A DNA stretch of 64,000 nucleotides from Salinibacterium sp. ZJ450 (GCF_011751885.2 NZ_CP061771.1:3658001-3722000); one strand, 5' to 3'. Numbered from the stretch's first letter, positions 33,940 through 42,611 are shown. The notes: generated from the letters alone by a model not told the origin. Made by a program: numbers and translations.

Positions 33940-33984
33940 TCAGCCCACCGAGAAGGTGGGCCACCAAGCCGTCGTCATGTGCAT
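33940..33984 (-). promoter_or_regulatory. Leader peptide and attenuator hairpin (tandem Trp codons)
   Basis: A 14-codon ORF reads MHMTTAWWPTFSVG. Its codons after the two Trp overlap a hairpin (GGTGGGC/GCCCACC, 33943-33961). The hairpin arms have the same CCCACC/GGTGGG sequence as the terminator just downstream, so arm 2 can pair with arm 3 and prevent the terminator. A ribosome paused at the Trp pair would cover arm 1 and favour read-through into the methyltransferase gene. The arrangement is seen; the mechanism is inferred from trp-type leaders. Confidence 0.65.
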
Positions 33985-34043
33985 AACTCGAAACATACCA
34001 GCCCTGCGAGCCCGTAGATCCAGCAAGCGTAGATACTGATGGC

Positions 34044-34628
34044 ATGAGCTCCTTTGCGTGGTCAGACTCCGTCAGCGAACATCCGCCCGTCGCCGTCTTG
34101 CTGCCCGGCGGGAGGTACCCCGTCGAAGGACCGCTGCTGTATTGGTGTGCCGAAATGCTCGCGGAGTCGGGCTGGCATGTCGAAGCCGTGCGATGGGACA
34201 CGACCGAGCAGGAGCCAGAAGACCCTGTGTCATTTGTGGAGAGCGCGGTTGCGGCGGCTTTCGCGGCAGCGCCCAGCGCATCGCGGCGGCTCATTGTCGC
34301 CAAGTCATTTGGCTCGTTCGCGCTACCTTGGGCGGCACGCAACGGCGTTCCCGGAATTTGGTTGACCCCGATTCTCACCAGCGACGCCGTTCGCGCGGGG
34401 CTCCTGGCTGCAACGGCAGCTGATGTCGCGATCGGGGGCGACGCTGATGATCTTTGGCCGAACGAAGTCGCGGACTCGACCGCCCGGCTCATAACGGTTT
34501 CGGGAGCCAACCACGCACTCGAACTCGCTGGCGACTGGCGATCCTCCGTCTCACTGCAAGCCGACCTATTTGACCAGGTGGCGGAGCATATCCAGCGTCT
34601 TGAGGTATTGAGTTACACCGCCCGTTGA
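34044..34628 (+). CDS. Small alpha/beta-hydrolase fold protein
   Basis: 194 residues, short for the fold. PPVAVLLPGGRYPVEGPL gives the oxyanion-hole region, LIVAKSFGSFALPWA the nucleophile elbow (Ser in KSFGS, replacing the usual GxSxG), VAIGGDADDLWP the acid, and VSGANHALE the catalytic His. All three triad positions appear to be present. Cytoplasmic, substrate unknown. Its last codons and stop (GCC CGT TGA) are part of repeat copy 20. Confidence 0.8.
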   Translation: MSSFAWSDSVSEHPPVAVLLPGGRYPVEGPLLYWCAEMLAESGWHVEAVRWDTTEQEPEDPVSFVESAVAAAFAAAPSASRRLIVAKSFGSFALPWAARNGVPGIWLTPILTSDAVRAGLLAATAADVAIGGDADDLWPNEVADSTARLITVSGANHALELAGDWRSSVSLQADLFDQVAEHIQRLEVLSYTAR

Positions 34629-34635
34629 GGGTCCG
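34620..34635 (+). repeat. Dispersed GCCCGTT repeat, copy 20
   Basis: GCCCGTTGAGGGTCCG, exact consensus. It encodes the last two residues and the TGA stop of the hydrolase gene. Confidence 0.85.
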
Positions 34636-34719
34636 GCCTGCGGCGCGATGCGTTACGCCAATTGCAGTCATCAGCTGCCGGCCCGGCGCAACGGGTCGTG
34701 AGTGCGCTAGGTTCGACCC

Positions 34720-35775
34720 GTGACCAGTGTGGCGACGCGAAGGCGATGGTTGCCTGTTTGTTTCGCTGTAATCGTGCTGGTGTTCCTTGGCGGTTGTACC
34801 TCGGTTTCGCCGAATGCCTGGCGGGTGGCGCCGATCGAATTCGATAACGCCATGGAAGGTGACCGCGAGGACCTGATCGATGTCAGCTACCCGATGGCGA
34901 AAATCACGACGGACACGGCGGGCGGGATTTGGACCGAGTCGGCGGGGTCATGGTTGCACCTGGACGAGAACGGGAACACCCTGCGGCGGTTCAACGCCGA
35001 GATGATCATGACGGTGCACGGAATATCGGCGGTGTCGCCGTCGGTCCTCGCTGTATCGCGGACCGACCGGGAGAACGCTTCCGGCGCCGGTACAGGGCTT
35101 TTCCTGTATGACACGGACGCCGGAACCTGGGACGCCGTGGGTGTCGACGCTGAGACGACCGGCGACGTGGTGGTGGATGCAGCGGGACGGATCGTCTTCG
35201 TTGATTTCCTCGGCGCGGTGGTGCCCGGGGCGATGGGTGGCTCCGTCAATTCGGATGCGCCGACGCCGTTCGCGATTCGAGCGCTCGATTCAAGCGGCAG
35301 GCAAACGACGGTGTTGGAGGCTGATCCGGGCCTGACCGCGACAGCTGTTGCTATCGACACCGATTCCACCGGCACGGTCTACGTCAGCACGGAACGGGAA
35401 ACCTTCTCCGTTGGAATCGACGGAACCCGAACACCGATAAGCACACATGCAGGACGGCAGCCGGTGCTTGCGGTGAGCGCCGGCGGCGATGTGCTTGCCC
35501 CTGCTTCGCGCGAAGGCGGCACGGACGTGGACTGGGCGATGGTGCGCGGCTCCTCTGAAGCCAGGGACGTCATGTCGCAGGATGGCGACTGCACAGCAAA
35601 AGAGGAGGGCGGACTTGCCCTCTTTCGGGCGGGGAAGGCGACATCCCTGCCGTTCACCTGCGGGGTGAGAGGGGCGGCCTGGATCGACGAGTCGACATTC
35701 GTTGTCTCGATCGGTTCCGAATCGGGAGCGATCCTCACCACCTTCACCCCGCCGGCAAGCAATCAAGACCGCTAG
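34720..35775 (+). CDS. Lipoprotein with beta-propeller-like repeats
   Basis: 351 residues from a GTG. Signal peptide ends in LVFLGGC. The mature protein is a run of beta-strand pairs of the type TDTAGGIWTES, VVVDAAGRIVFVDFLGAVV, AIDTDSTGTVYVSTERETF and AVSAGGDVLAPAS, suggesting a beta-propeller similar to NHL or SMP-30-like sensors outside the cell. Two Cys near the end (GDCTAKEE, FTCGVRG). Single-gene unit between repeat copies 20 and 21. Ligand unknown. Confidence 0.7.
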   Translation: MTSVATRRRWLPVCFAVIVLVFLGGCTSVSPNAWRVAPIEFDNAMEGDREDLIDVSYPMAKITTDTAGGIWTESAGSWLHLDENGNTLRRFNAEMIMTVHGISAVSPSVLAVSRTDRENASGAGTGLFLYDTDAGTWDAVGVDAETTGDVVVDAAGRIVFVDFLGAVVPGAMGGSVNSDAPTPFAIRALDSSGRQTTVLEADPGLTATAVAIDTDSTGTVYVSTERETFSVGIDGTRTPISTHAGRQPVLAVSAGGDVLAPASREGGTDVDWAMVRGSSEARDVMSQDGDCTAKEEGGLALFRAGKATSLPFTCGVRGAAWIDESTFVVSIGSESGAILTTFTPPASNQDR

Positions 35776-35826
35776 GGATACCCTCCCGGCTCATATCCCG
35801 AATCTGCGAGCAGACTAGTCAAACTT

Positions 35827-35842
35827 GCCCGCTGAGGGTCCC
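35827..35842 (+). repeat. Dispersed GCCCGTT repeat, copy 21
   Basis: GCCCGCTGAGGGTCCC, followed by the hairpin CCCGCCTGCGGGCG. Confidence 0.75.
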
Positions 35843-35959
35843 GCCTGCGGGCGCCCACTTTGGTTCGAGGGAGGGATCCCGCGGGTCGCCGTTAACCGCG
35901 AACGGCACATGCCTCCCCGCGGTACAAGCCGCGGAAAGGAACTGAGGTAGGTGCCCTCA

Positions 35960-35979
35960 GTCAGCTCTCTTGAGCTGAC
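35960..35979. terminator. Possible terminator of the padR-ABC operon
   Basis: GTCAGCTC-TCTT-GAGCTGAC, a perfect 8-bp stem with a 4-nt loop, 16 bp after the stop of the permease gene on the minus strand. No U-run follows, so factor-independent termination is uncertain. Confidence 0.45.
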
Positions 35980-35995
35980 CGTATCCAGGTCCCCT

Positions 35996-38764
35996 CTAAT
36001 CGGTCGGTCGACGAGACGGTGAACGCACCCGACCGGTGAACAGCCAACTGCAGGCCGCGATGAATAGTGGCAACGCGATTACGATCGCGACCACCTGCAA
36101 CGGCGGTGCGGCGAATGGCATCGCGCCGGTTAGCCCGGTGGCTGCTGTCGGTGACAAGCCCAGCAGGCCTCCGATGAGCGCTCCTAATCCAACGATGACG
36201 ATGGCCTGCCAGAACCCGAAGTTGCGTCTGACTGCTGGGCTCGCGCCGATAGAACTGAGCGTGGCGTCATCCCGGCGTCCTTCGACCCGTGCCAGACCCA
36301 GCGCGACTGCCGATGCAGCGAGAGCTATCAGCGCGGCAACCGCAACCACCGCCCAGCCGGTCGTACCGATGGTGTCGGATGGCCCGGCCTCATATCGCAG
36401 AAGCAAGTCCTGTCCGCCCAGCGCGCGAAGCGATGCCCTCGCCGCGTCGAGCTGCGCGTCTGTCGGAGGTCCGTCGAGCGCCGCGAGAATCCGGTACTCC
36501 ACGAGTTCCAGGCCGAGGTCCTTCGCAGTCTCCGCGAGCATGAACGCGCCGAAATAGATTGAATGTTCCGGCTCCTGCACGACCGCGCTCAGACTCTCAC
36601 TACGCTCCGCGATGACGGTGTCGTTGCCCATCGCAGCCTCGTGCAAGTCTGATGCGCGACGCCATTCCAGCAGGATCGTTCCGTCGTCGCGGACATACTC
36701 GGAGTACAGCGCAACCGCCCCGCCGTTCTGCAGGGTTTCCTGTGCGGCCTCACTCACGGGAGTGTTCAGGACCAGTGCGAGATCGGAGACGGAGCCCGCC
36801 CAGATCCTGGGACCCAGCCCTTCCGTAACGAGGTAGGTCGGGGTGCCGCAATCCTCCCAAGATGACCCTTGGGAGGCCGGCTCGCACTGGAACTTGTCGG
36901 GAAGAACGAGCTGAGGAACCAGAGTGACATCGCTCGGAGCGCGTAAGTGAAAGCTTTCCTCGCCCGAAAGGACTCGAACGTCGCTTGAATTCAGCTGGGC
37001 CTTGAGCGCGTCTGCCACCGCGTCGGCGATCGGGAGAACCGTCGGGCGTCCCGCTGCTGCGTCCCAGCTATTGAGTTCGACCACCACCTGTCCGCGCGCA
37101 TTCCAGTGCTCGTAGGTCTCGCTAGACCTCGCCTCGGCGCTTCCGATGTAACCGATCACCACAGTGCCGAGAAACACGGCACCCATCACCGCCGCGAGCG
37201 CCGGAACCGAGCGGGCGGGGTTTCGTGCCGCGTCGCGGGTGGCGAGCCGCGCGCCCAGGCCAAGCCGACCCAGCACACGACTGGCCAGGATTAGCAACGT
37301 CGGAGCGACCAGGATCGCTCCGGCCTGAGCCAACACCGGTCCGGCGAAAACCGCGATCCAGGCCGCCGAGAAGAGAGGCACGTTCGAGATGAATCCTTCC
37401 CGGCTCACGACTGTTGCCAGCACGGCGGCCGCGGCCAGGGTCAACCCAAGACCTACACCGAGCAGAGTGAACCCCACCCATCGCCTATGCCTGCTTGGTC
37501 GCGCTGGACGGCGTGCACCTCGCAGTGCGGCGACAACGTCGATGCGTGACGCCGCCCACGCCGGTACCAGTGCCGAAAGCCACCCGACCAGGATCGCGAA
37601 CAGAGCCACGCCCACAAGGACTGGGAACGAAAGGTGATACCCCCAGTACTGAGTTCCGCTGCCGTCGGCCGTGAATGCCATGAAGGCTGACCCCGCCGCG
37701 ATGCCGAGGCCCAGTCCCATGATGCCGCCGGCCGTACCGAGAACGAGGCCACCTGCCGAGACGATTTGGAAGAGCGTGCTGCGTTGTCCGCCGGAGCTGG
37801 CGACAATTGCGAGGCTGCGCTGTTGCCGCCTCGCGCCGACGACGAAGGCGGCCCCGGCCAGCAGGGCGACCTCCACGACCGCGAAGGCGGCCCCCACCGC
37901 GGTGATCATGATCACGGAAACCACAGGCCCCTGCACGGCGCCGGAATCCTGGAGCTGGTAGGTGCCCGGCGGTGGTGGTTCGAGCAGCACGGATCGCGAC
38001 CACACCACGGCGCCGTGCTGATTGAGCCGCTGCACGGCATCCCAGTCGAGCTCCTGATCGAGAACGAAGAAGGAGTCGCCCGGCGCAGCCTTCGGTTGCC
38101 CGGTGAAGGCACCCAGCGAGCCGAACAGCAAGGGCTTGGAGTCCGGGTGCTCGGCGGCATCAACGACACCGACCACCAGCGCGTCGCGGGCTGGGTCAAG
38201 CACCCGCACGGACTCGCCGAGGCGGGCCCCGAGGCGTTCCAGCGCCGCTGCGGTGGCCATCACCTCGCCGTCGCCGGCCGGCACACGACCCGCCGTGACC
38301 GTGTACTTCGGCTCGAAATCGGGTTCCCACACGTCACCTTCATAAGCCGTCATGCCCGTGACGCCCGCCGCCGACTCGACGGTCACGTCGGTCTGTCGGA
38401 CCGCAACCACCGTTGCGTCTGGAAGTAGCGCGAACGGGTCGGCGAGCGCGGCATCCGGTTCCACATTGACTGGAGATCCGTGACTGTCCTGATCCTGTTG
38501 GTACCAGAACGGGCTCGTCGGACTCTGTACTAGCGACGGGTCGGGCGCGCTGACTAATTCGAAGCGGGCATCTGTACTGCCCAGTTCCATCGTGACGCTC
38601 TCTTCACTGGTCGGGAGCATACTCATCCCGACCAGCGCGACCCCGCTCAACCCCGCTACCGGGATCGCGATCATGGCGATAATCAGTGCACTACGTCCCT
38701 TGGACTGCCAGGCCGATCGGCGGGCGAGCCGGAGAGCGGCTCGAAACGTTGCCCGGCGACTCAC
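35996..38764 (-). CDS. FtsX-like ABC permease, 922 aa
   Basis: Long ABC3-type permease: an N-terminal helix (SALIIAMIAIPVAGLSGVALVG), a first large outside domain, a first FtsX block of three helices near residues 285-400, more helices around 430-545, a second outside domain and a second FtsX block at the C-terminus (VAVAALIALAASAVALGLARVEGRRDD...GALIGGLLGL). Two FtsX units per chain is usual for this class of exporter (as in bacitracin/lantibiotic-resistance or lipoprotein-type systems). It overlaps the ATPase stop by 4 nt. Substrate not identifiable. Confidence 0.88.
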   Translation of the reverse strand: MSRRATFRAALRLARRSAWQSKGRSALIIAMIAIPVAGLSGVALVGMSMLPTSEESVTMELGSTDARFELVSAPDPSLVQSPTSPFWYQQDQDSHGSPVNVEPDAALADPFALLPDATVVAVRQTDVTVESAAGVTGMTAYEGDVWEPDFEPKYTVTAGRVPAGDGEVMATAAALERLGARLGESVRVLDPARDALVVGVVDAAEHPDSKPLLFGSLGAFTGQPKAAPGDSFFVLDQELDWDAVQRLNQHGAVVWSRSVLLEPPPPGTYQLQDSGAVQGPVVSVIMITAVGAAFAVVEVALLAGAAFVVGARRQQRSLAIVASSGGQRSTLFQIVSAGGLVLGTAGGIMGLGLGIAAGSAFMAFTADGSGTQYWGYHLSFPVLVGVALFAILVGWLSALVPAWAASRIDVVAALRGARRPARPSRHRRWVGFTLLGVGLGLTLAAAAVLATVVSREGFISNVPLFSAAWIAVFAGPVLAQAGAILVAPTLLILASRVLGRLGLGARLATRDAARNPARSVPALAAVMGAVFLGTVVIGYIGSAEARSSETYEHWNARGQVVVELNSWDAAAGRPTVLPIADAVADALKAQLNSSDVRVLSGEESFHLRAPSDVTLVPQLVLPDKFQCEPASQGSSWEDCGTPTYLVTEGLGPRIWAGSVSDLALVLNTPVSEAAQETLQNGGAVALYSEYVRDDGTILLEWRRASDLHEAAMGNDTVIAERSESLSAVVQEPEHSIYFGAFMLAETAKDLGLELVEYRILAALDGPPTDAQLDAARASLRALGGQDLLLRYEAGPSDTIGTTGWAVVAVAALIALAASAVALGLARVEGRRDDATLSSIGASPAVRRNFGFWQAIVIVGLGALIGGLLGLSPTAATGLTGAMPFAAPPLQVVAIVIALPLFIAACSWLFTGRVRSPSRRPTD

Positions 38765-39501
38765 GCGAGTGCTCCGTCGAGCAGCGAGTCCGGCGAGCTT
38801 TGTCGGGATTCGTCAATGATTCGCCCGTCGCGCAAGAAAATGATCCGATCGGCCCACGCCGCATGCCGAGCATCGTGGGTGACGAGGATGCCGCCGGCTC
38901 CCGCGTCGACACGGGAGCGCAGCATCCGCAACACGATCTCACCGGTCGCGCTGTCCAACGCCCCCGTCGGCTCGTCGGCGAGGATCAGCGCTCGCCCCCC
39001 GACCACGGCGCGGGCGATCGCGACCCGCTGCTGCTGCCCGCCGGACAGGTCGTCCGGGTAGTGGCTGGCCCGATCAGTGAGCTCGACCAGGCTGAGTGCG
39101 TCAAGCGCGGCACGGCGGGCCTTGCCCGTCTTCCACCCGTCGAGTTCCAGCGGCAGCGCAACGTTCTCTAACGCGGTCAGCGCGGGGATCAGGTTGAAGT
39201 CTTGGAACACGAACCCGAGGCTCCGGCGACGCAGCGCGGCCACCTGCTTCGATGACGCGTCGCTCAGCCACTGCCCGTCCACGATGACCTCACCGCTGGT
39301 CGGGGTGACCAGGCCCCCGGCGATGGTCAGCAGGGTCGACTTACCGCTGCCGGATGCGCCCATCACGGCGACAAGTTCGCCGCGTTTTACGGTTAGGTCG
39401 ATCCCGGCAAGGGCGGTGACCGAGGTTTCGCCCTTGCCGTAGTGCATGGCCACCCCGTCCAGTCGCAGCAGCTCGGTCGCGCCGATCGGTTCGCGGCTCA
39501 T
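38761..39501 (-). CDS. ABC transporter ATPase (LolD/MacB class)
   Basis: 246 residues. Walker A GASGSGKST, signature [15 protein letters not shown], Walker B LILADEPTGALDS and H-loop VTHD, all canonical. LolD/MacB-class ATPases work with FtsX-fold permeases, here the gene directly downstream with a 4-nt overlap. It also overlaps padR upstream, so all three genes are one transcript. Confidence 0.92.
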   Translation of the reverse strand: MSREPIGATELLRLDGVAMHYGKGETSVTALAGIDLTVKRGELVAVMGASGSGKSTLLTIAGGLVTPTSGEVIVDGQWLSDASSKQVAALRRRSLGFVFQDFNLIPALTALENVALPLELDGWKTGKARRAALDALSLVELTDRASHYPDDLSGGQQQRVAIARAVVGGRALILADEPTGALDSATGEIVLRMLRSRVDAGAGGILVTHDARHAAWADRIIFLRDGRIIDESRQSSPDSLLDGALA

Positions 39502-40118
39502 CGGGTTACCTCCGAGACGGTGCTCGCGCCGTCTTTGCTAGGACGGCCCTTTTTCGGGATCTCCGCGATTGGGACCGCGGTGACGACGCCTGCCTTGGTC
39601 GCTCGGGCCAGTCGTGCCTCGGTGTGGTCGAGCCAGCGCACCTCGGCTTCGGTCTGGAAGATCATCGAGTCGATCACCAGCTGCCAGGCCAGGTCCTCGG
39701 TTGTTGCCGGGTCGCCGCCGCCCGCCTTCGCCCGAGTCAGCTCCTGCAGCGTCTTCAATGTTGAGACTCGCTGCGTCTGGATGATGTCGGTGATCTCCAC
39801 ACCGGGCAGGGTGATTGCGATGGCCAGCTTAATCGCCAGCTCGTCCTTGGTCGTGGTCGATCGCGGCACGGGCGAGTGCAGCCAGGCGATCGCCTCGGTG
39901 TGGCCGGCGTGGGTGATGTTGTAGAACACGTGACCCTCGGCATCCGTGTCACCCTTCACCACCATGCCGTCGCGCTCCAAACGGTCCAGCGTGTTGTAAA
40001 TCTGCCCAACGTTTAGCGGCCACGTCGATCCGGTACGGCGCTCAAACTCCGCCCGCAACTGGTACCCGTAACTGGGCCCCTGGTCGAGGATGGCGAGAAG
40101 GCTCTGACGAACGGACAT
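39498..40118 (-). CDS. PadR-family transcriptional regulator
   Basis: 206 residues. N-terminal winged helix MSVRQSLLAILDQGPSYGYQLR...TGSTWPLNVGQIYNTLDRLERDGMV, the signature of PadR proteins, followed by a longer C-terminal helical part (PadR group 1, Vir_act_alpha_C type). First gene of the operon with the ABC exporter; PadR repressors usually bind a palindrome in their own promoter and release it on binding a drug-like ligand. The palindrome at 40175-40200 is the obvious site. Confidence 0.92.
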   Translation of the reverse strand: MSVRQSLLAILDQGPSYGYQLRAEFERRTGSTWPLNVGQIYNTLDRLERDGMVVKGDTDAEGHVFYNITHAGHTEAIAWLHSPVPRSTTTKDELAIKLAIAITLPGVEITDIIQTQRVSTLKTLQELTRAKAGGGDPATTEDLAWQLVIDSMIFQTEAEVRWLDHTEARLARATKAGVVTAVPIAEIPKKGRPSKDGASTVSEVTR

Positions 40119-40174
40119 GTGGGGCTCCTGCGGTTCGGTACTGCACCGAGTGCGACACCAACGTTGTGCCGTAC

Positions 40175-40200
40175 ATGCCGAGTATATGCATACTCGGCAT
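40175..40200. promoter_or_regulatory. Probable PadR operator palindrome
   Basis: ATGCCGAGTAT and ATACTCGGCAT are perfect inverted repeats around ATGC, 57 bp upstream of the padR start. AT-rich centre with outer ATGC/GCAT is typical of PadR-type operators. Confidence 0.75.
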
Positions 40201-40334
40201 TTATCCCGTCATTCCTCGCTAGCGTGTCACGTCAGCTCGCAGCCACCCGTCGGGAACCTTCCCGCTTGCTCCTTTGAGGCATCACCCCCTGTTCCGGCTT
40301 TGCTCAACCGCGTCATAAATTTGTTGAGAGTCGT

Positions 40335-40350
40335 GCCCGTTGAAGGTCCG
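40335..40350 (+). repeat. Dispersed GCCCGTT repeat, copy 22
   Basis: GCCCGTTGAAGGTCCG, exact consensus, followed by the short hairpin CCGGCTGCCGG. Confidence 0.85.
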
Positions 40351-40526
40351 GCTGCCGGAGCAGCAGTGCTGATGGTCGAGGGGGGCGGCTGAGAATCGTG
40401 CCCTCGGCGCGATCCGCGGGTGAGGTGCGTCGACGCAGCTGAGAAAATTGTGCCGGTCGTGATCGTTTCGGCGCGGGGCGGACATGTTCAAGGTGTAGGC
40501 ATTTCCCACCTGTGAAGGAGAACGAC

Positions 40527-41174
40527 ATGATCACCGATCCCGACCGCGAAGATGACACCTTGGACGCCTTGCTGACCGAGACCGCGCCGTACAGGCACGA
40601 GCCGAACCCGGGGATTCTGGATGAGTTGCCGAGCATGGTTGTCGGTGCTGAACGTGAGGCGCGCCCGCTGGGTGTCTTGCGTCGGATGCCGCGTCTGGCC
40701 GTCGCCGGGGTGGCCGCTGTCCTCGTGTTGGGCGGTGCCGGGGCCGCTGCTGCGGCGACGTTCGCCGGGTGGTCGCCGTGGGCGCAGACCCCGGATGCCG
40801 TGTACACGTACACGCTTCCGAGCGGTGCAGTGTGCGAGAACCGGTTGGGCGACGTACGGGGGCAGGACCCGGCGATCACCGAAGCGATCCGCACATTCGT
40901 CGGCGGAGTCGACATCCTCGCTGTCGCCGACATCGACGCAGCGCTTGAGCTCATGCGCGAGCAAGGAACTACCCAGCACTTAGAGAATGGCACCGAGGAG
41001 CCAGGCGGCTACGGGACGGTGCACTACAACGCGGACGTCGAATACAACCTTGCCGTGAACCAAGCGGTGAGTGCTGTCATCACGAATGAACTGCTACGGC
41101 AGGGTTTCGATCTCGAAACCGACACCGGTCTGAGCTACGCTGGCGAGTCCCACTGCCCGGGCGCTGACTGGTGA
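40527..41174 (+). CDS. Membrane partner of ECF sigma factor
   Basis: 215 residues from an ATG preceded by GAAGGAG. About 55 acidic cytoplasmic residues, one membrane helix (LAVAGVAAVLVLGGAGAAAAA) and an outside domain with two Cys (AVCENRLG, ESHCPGADW). Here the partner gene comes before the sigma gene, the reverse of the other pairs in the window; stop and start overlap (GTGA). Control of the sigma factor is inferred from position. Confidence 0.65.
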   Translation: MITDPDREDDTLDALLTETAPYRHEPNPGILDELPSMVVGAEREARPLGVLRRMPRLAVAGVAAVLVLGGAGAAAAATFAGWSPWAQTPDAVYTYTLPSGAVCENRLGDVRGQDPAITEAIRTFVGGVDILAVADIDAALELMREQGTTQHLENGTEEPGGYGTVHYNADVEYNLAVNQAVSAVITNELLRQGFDLETDTGLSYAGESHCPGADW

Positions 41175-41686
41175 CCCGCGGCAACAGCGCGGCTGGGGAT
41201 CGGCTCACCGACGTGCTGGCAGGTGCGTCTGCGGATCTGCTGGCCTACTGCCGGCGGCGAGCAGCCCCGGAGGACGCCGCGGATTTACTGGCCGAGACGA
41301 TGGTCACCGCCTGGCGACGCGTCGAGCTGCTGCCGTCCGATCCGGAGCAGGCGCGCATGTGGCTGTTTGGGATCGCCCGCAACATGCTGCTGAACGCCGA
41401 CCGCGCCGACCGCCGCCGCAGTCGACTGGCCGACCGGATGCGAAGCCTGCTGACCACGGATGCGCAGATGTCAGCCCCGCCGGCCGATGCCGGCTCGGAG
41501 GTGCTGGACGCGATCGCACGCCTCGAACCCGAGCTGGCCGAACTGGTCCGGCTCGTGCACTGGGACGGATTCAGCCTCGCCCAAGCCGCTGAACTCACCG
41601 GTATCCCGGCCCCGACAGCACGCGGACGCTACCACCGGGCCAAGGAGGCACTTCGGGCAGCCTTGGGGGTCACGGTCCACGACTAA
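41171..41686 (+). CDS. ECF RNA polymerase sigma factor
   Basis: 171 residues from a GTG. Region 2: LLAYCRRRAAPEDAADLLAE and TAWRRVE...MWLFGIARNMLLN; region 4: LEPELAELVRLVHWDGFSLA then QAAELTGIPAPTARGRYHRA. Compact family member with no C-terminal extension. Coupled to the membrane protein upstream. Confidence 0.88.
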   Translation: MTRGNSAAGDRLTDVLAGASADLLAYCRRRAAPEDAADLLAETMVTAWRRVELLPSDPEQARMWLFGIARNMLLNADRADRRRSRLADRMRSLLTTDAQMSAPPADAGSEVLDAIARLEPELAELVRLVHWDGFSLAQAAELTGIPAPTARGRYHRAKEALRAALGVTVHD

Positions 41687-41991
41687 ACATTGCGCCTATG
41701 TGAGTGCGGCGGGTGGCCGCGACCCGAGCCGATCCGACCACCCGCCAAGCACGACCTGCAATCGGGACGCCGGCACTGTGGGCTGCCGGAAGCCCTCATC
41801 CCTGCAAGGACTTAAGGCGCATACCGCGATTGTTTGTCTGTGGACATCACCGTTCGGCGGGCGCTGAAGTCCATCGGCGGCCAACTCCGCCCGCATGGGT
41901 CGATGCTGACCGCACAGGGCTCAGCTTGCTCTTGGCACTCGAGGTGCCCTTCGCGGAACTGACTACGGCTCCGCGGCGGAGTGGGCGCTTG
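41687..41991. other. Gene-free stretch
   Basis: No supported ORF on either strand. A decayed repeat-like sequence lies at its right end (41985-42001), next to the resolvase stop. Confidence 0.45.
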
Positions 41992-42001
41992 TCAGTGTCC
42001 G
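41985..42001 (+). repeat. Decayed repeat at the end of resolvase copy 2
   Basis: GCGCTTGTCAGTGTCCG; its CAGTGTCCG gives the resolvase stop on the minus strand and is where homology with resolvase unit 1 begins. Confidence 0.5.
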
Positions 42002-42573
42002 TGCTGCTGTCGTTGGACTGTTCGATGCACGGTGGATCGGGCCACGTTGAACAGCTCGGCTAGTTCCGCAGTCGTGTGAGTCCCCGCGTTGTATACCTCC
42101 ATCAGGTGTTTCTGCTGCGGGTTAGAAGGCTTGGGCTGTTTGCCGCGAAGCCGACCTTTCGCTTTGGCGACCTGCATGCCCTCCCGAGTGCGAGCCCGGA
42201 TGAGATCGGATTCGAACTCGGCGACCATCGCCAGGACGTTGAAGAGCAGACGACCCACCGCGTCGTTCGGGTCATGGACCGAGCCGCCGATGCTCAACTT
42301 CACATCCTTCGCCGTGAGCTCGTCAACGATGTCCTTCGCATCACGAAGCGAACGCGCAAGCCGGTCGAGCTTTGCCACGACGAGGGTGTCGCCACTTCGA
42401 CACGCGGCCAAGGCTTCCCGCAACCCAGGCCGTGCTCTGTTGGTTCCGGTGAGCCCGTGATCGGTGTAGATCAGGTTCGGTTGAACGCCCAGATGCTCCA
42501 AGGCGTTTTGTTGGGCGGTTAGGTCCTGTTCATTCGTGGACACGCGTGCGTATCCGATGAGTAGTCCATTCAT
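41992..42573 (-). CDS. Serine recombinase, Tn3 resolvase/invertase type (copy 2)
   Basis: 193 residues, about 96% identical to the protein at 19972-20553 (8 differences, several clustered in the hinge at QPKPSNPQ and in the last helix). Catalytic motifs YARVSTNEQ and KLDRLARS are intact. DNA differences between the copies are mostly third-position, showing that both have been under selection for function since duplication. The 5' flank GAACCGGTCAAGGCG is also shared and runs into a dispersed repeat in both. Confidence 0.93.
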   Translation of the reverse strand: MNGLLIGYARVSTNEQDLTAQQNALEHLGVQPNLIYTDHGLTGTNRARPGLREALAACRSGDTLVVAKLDRLARSLRDAKDIVDELTAKDVKLSIGGSVHDPNDAVGRLLFNVLAMVAEFESDLIRARTREGMQVAKAKGRLRGKQPKPSNPQQKHLMEVYNAGTHTTAELAELFNVARSTVHRTVQRQQHGH

Positions 42574-42611
42574 TCACAGACACTCATCGGGTTCGGCGAA
42601 CCGGTCAAGGC

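Larger units (their letters stand above)
40119..40526. other. Regulatory gap between padR operon and sigma locus
   Basis: About 400 bp between divergent transcription units. It holds the PadR palindrome, repeat copy 22 at 40335 and the ribosome site of the next gene. No gene seen. Confidence 0.5.
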
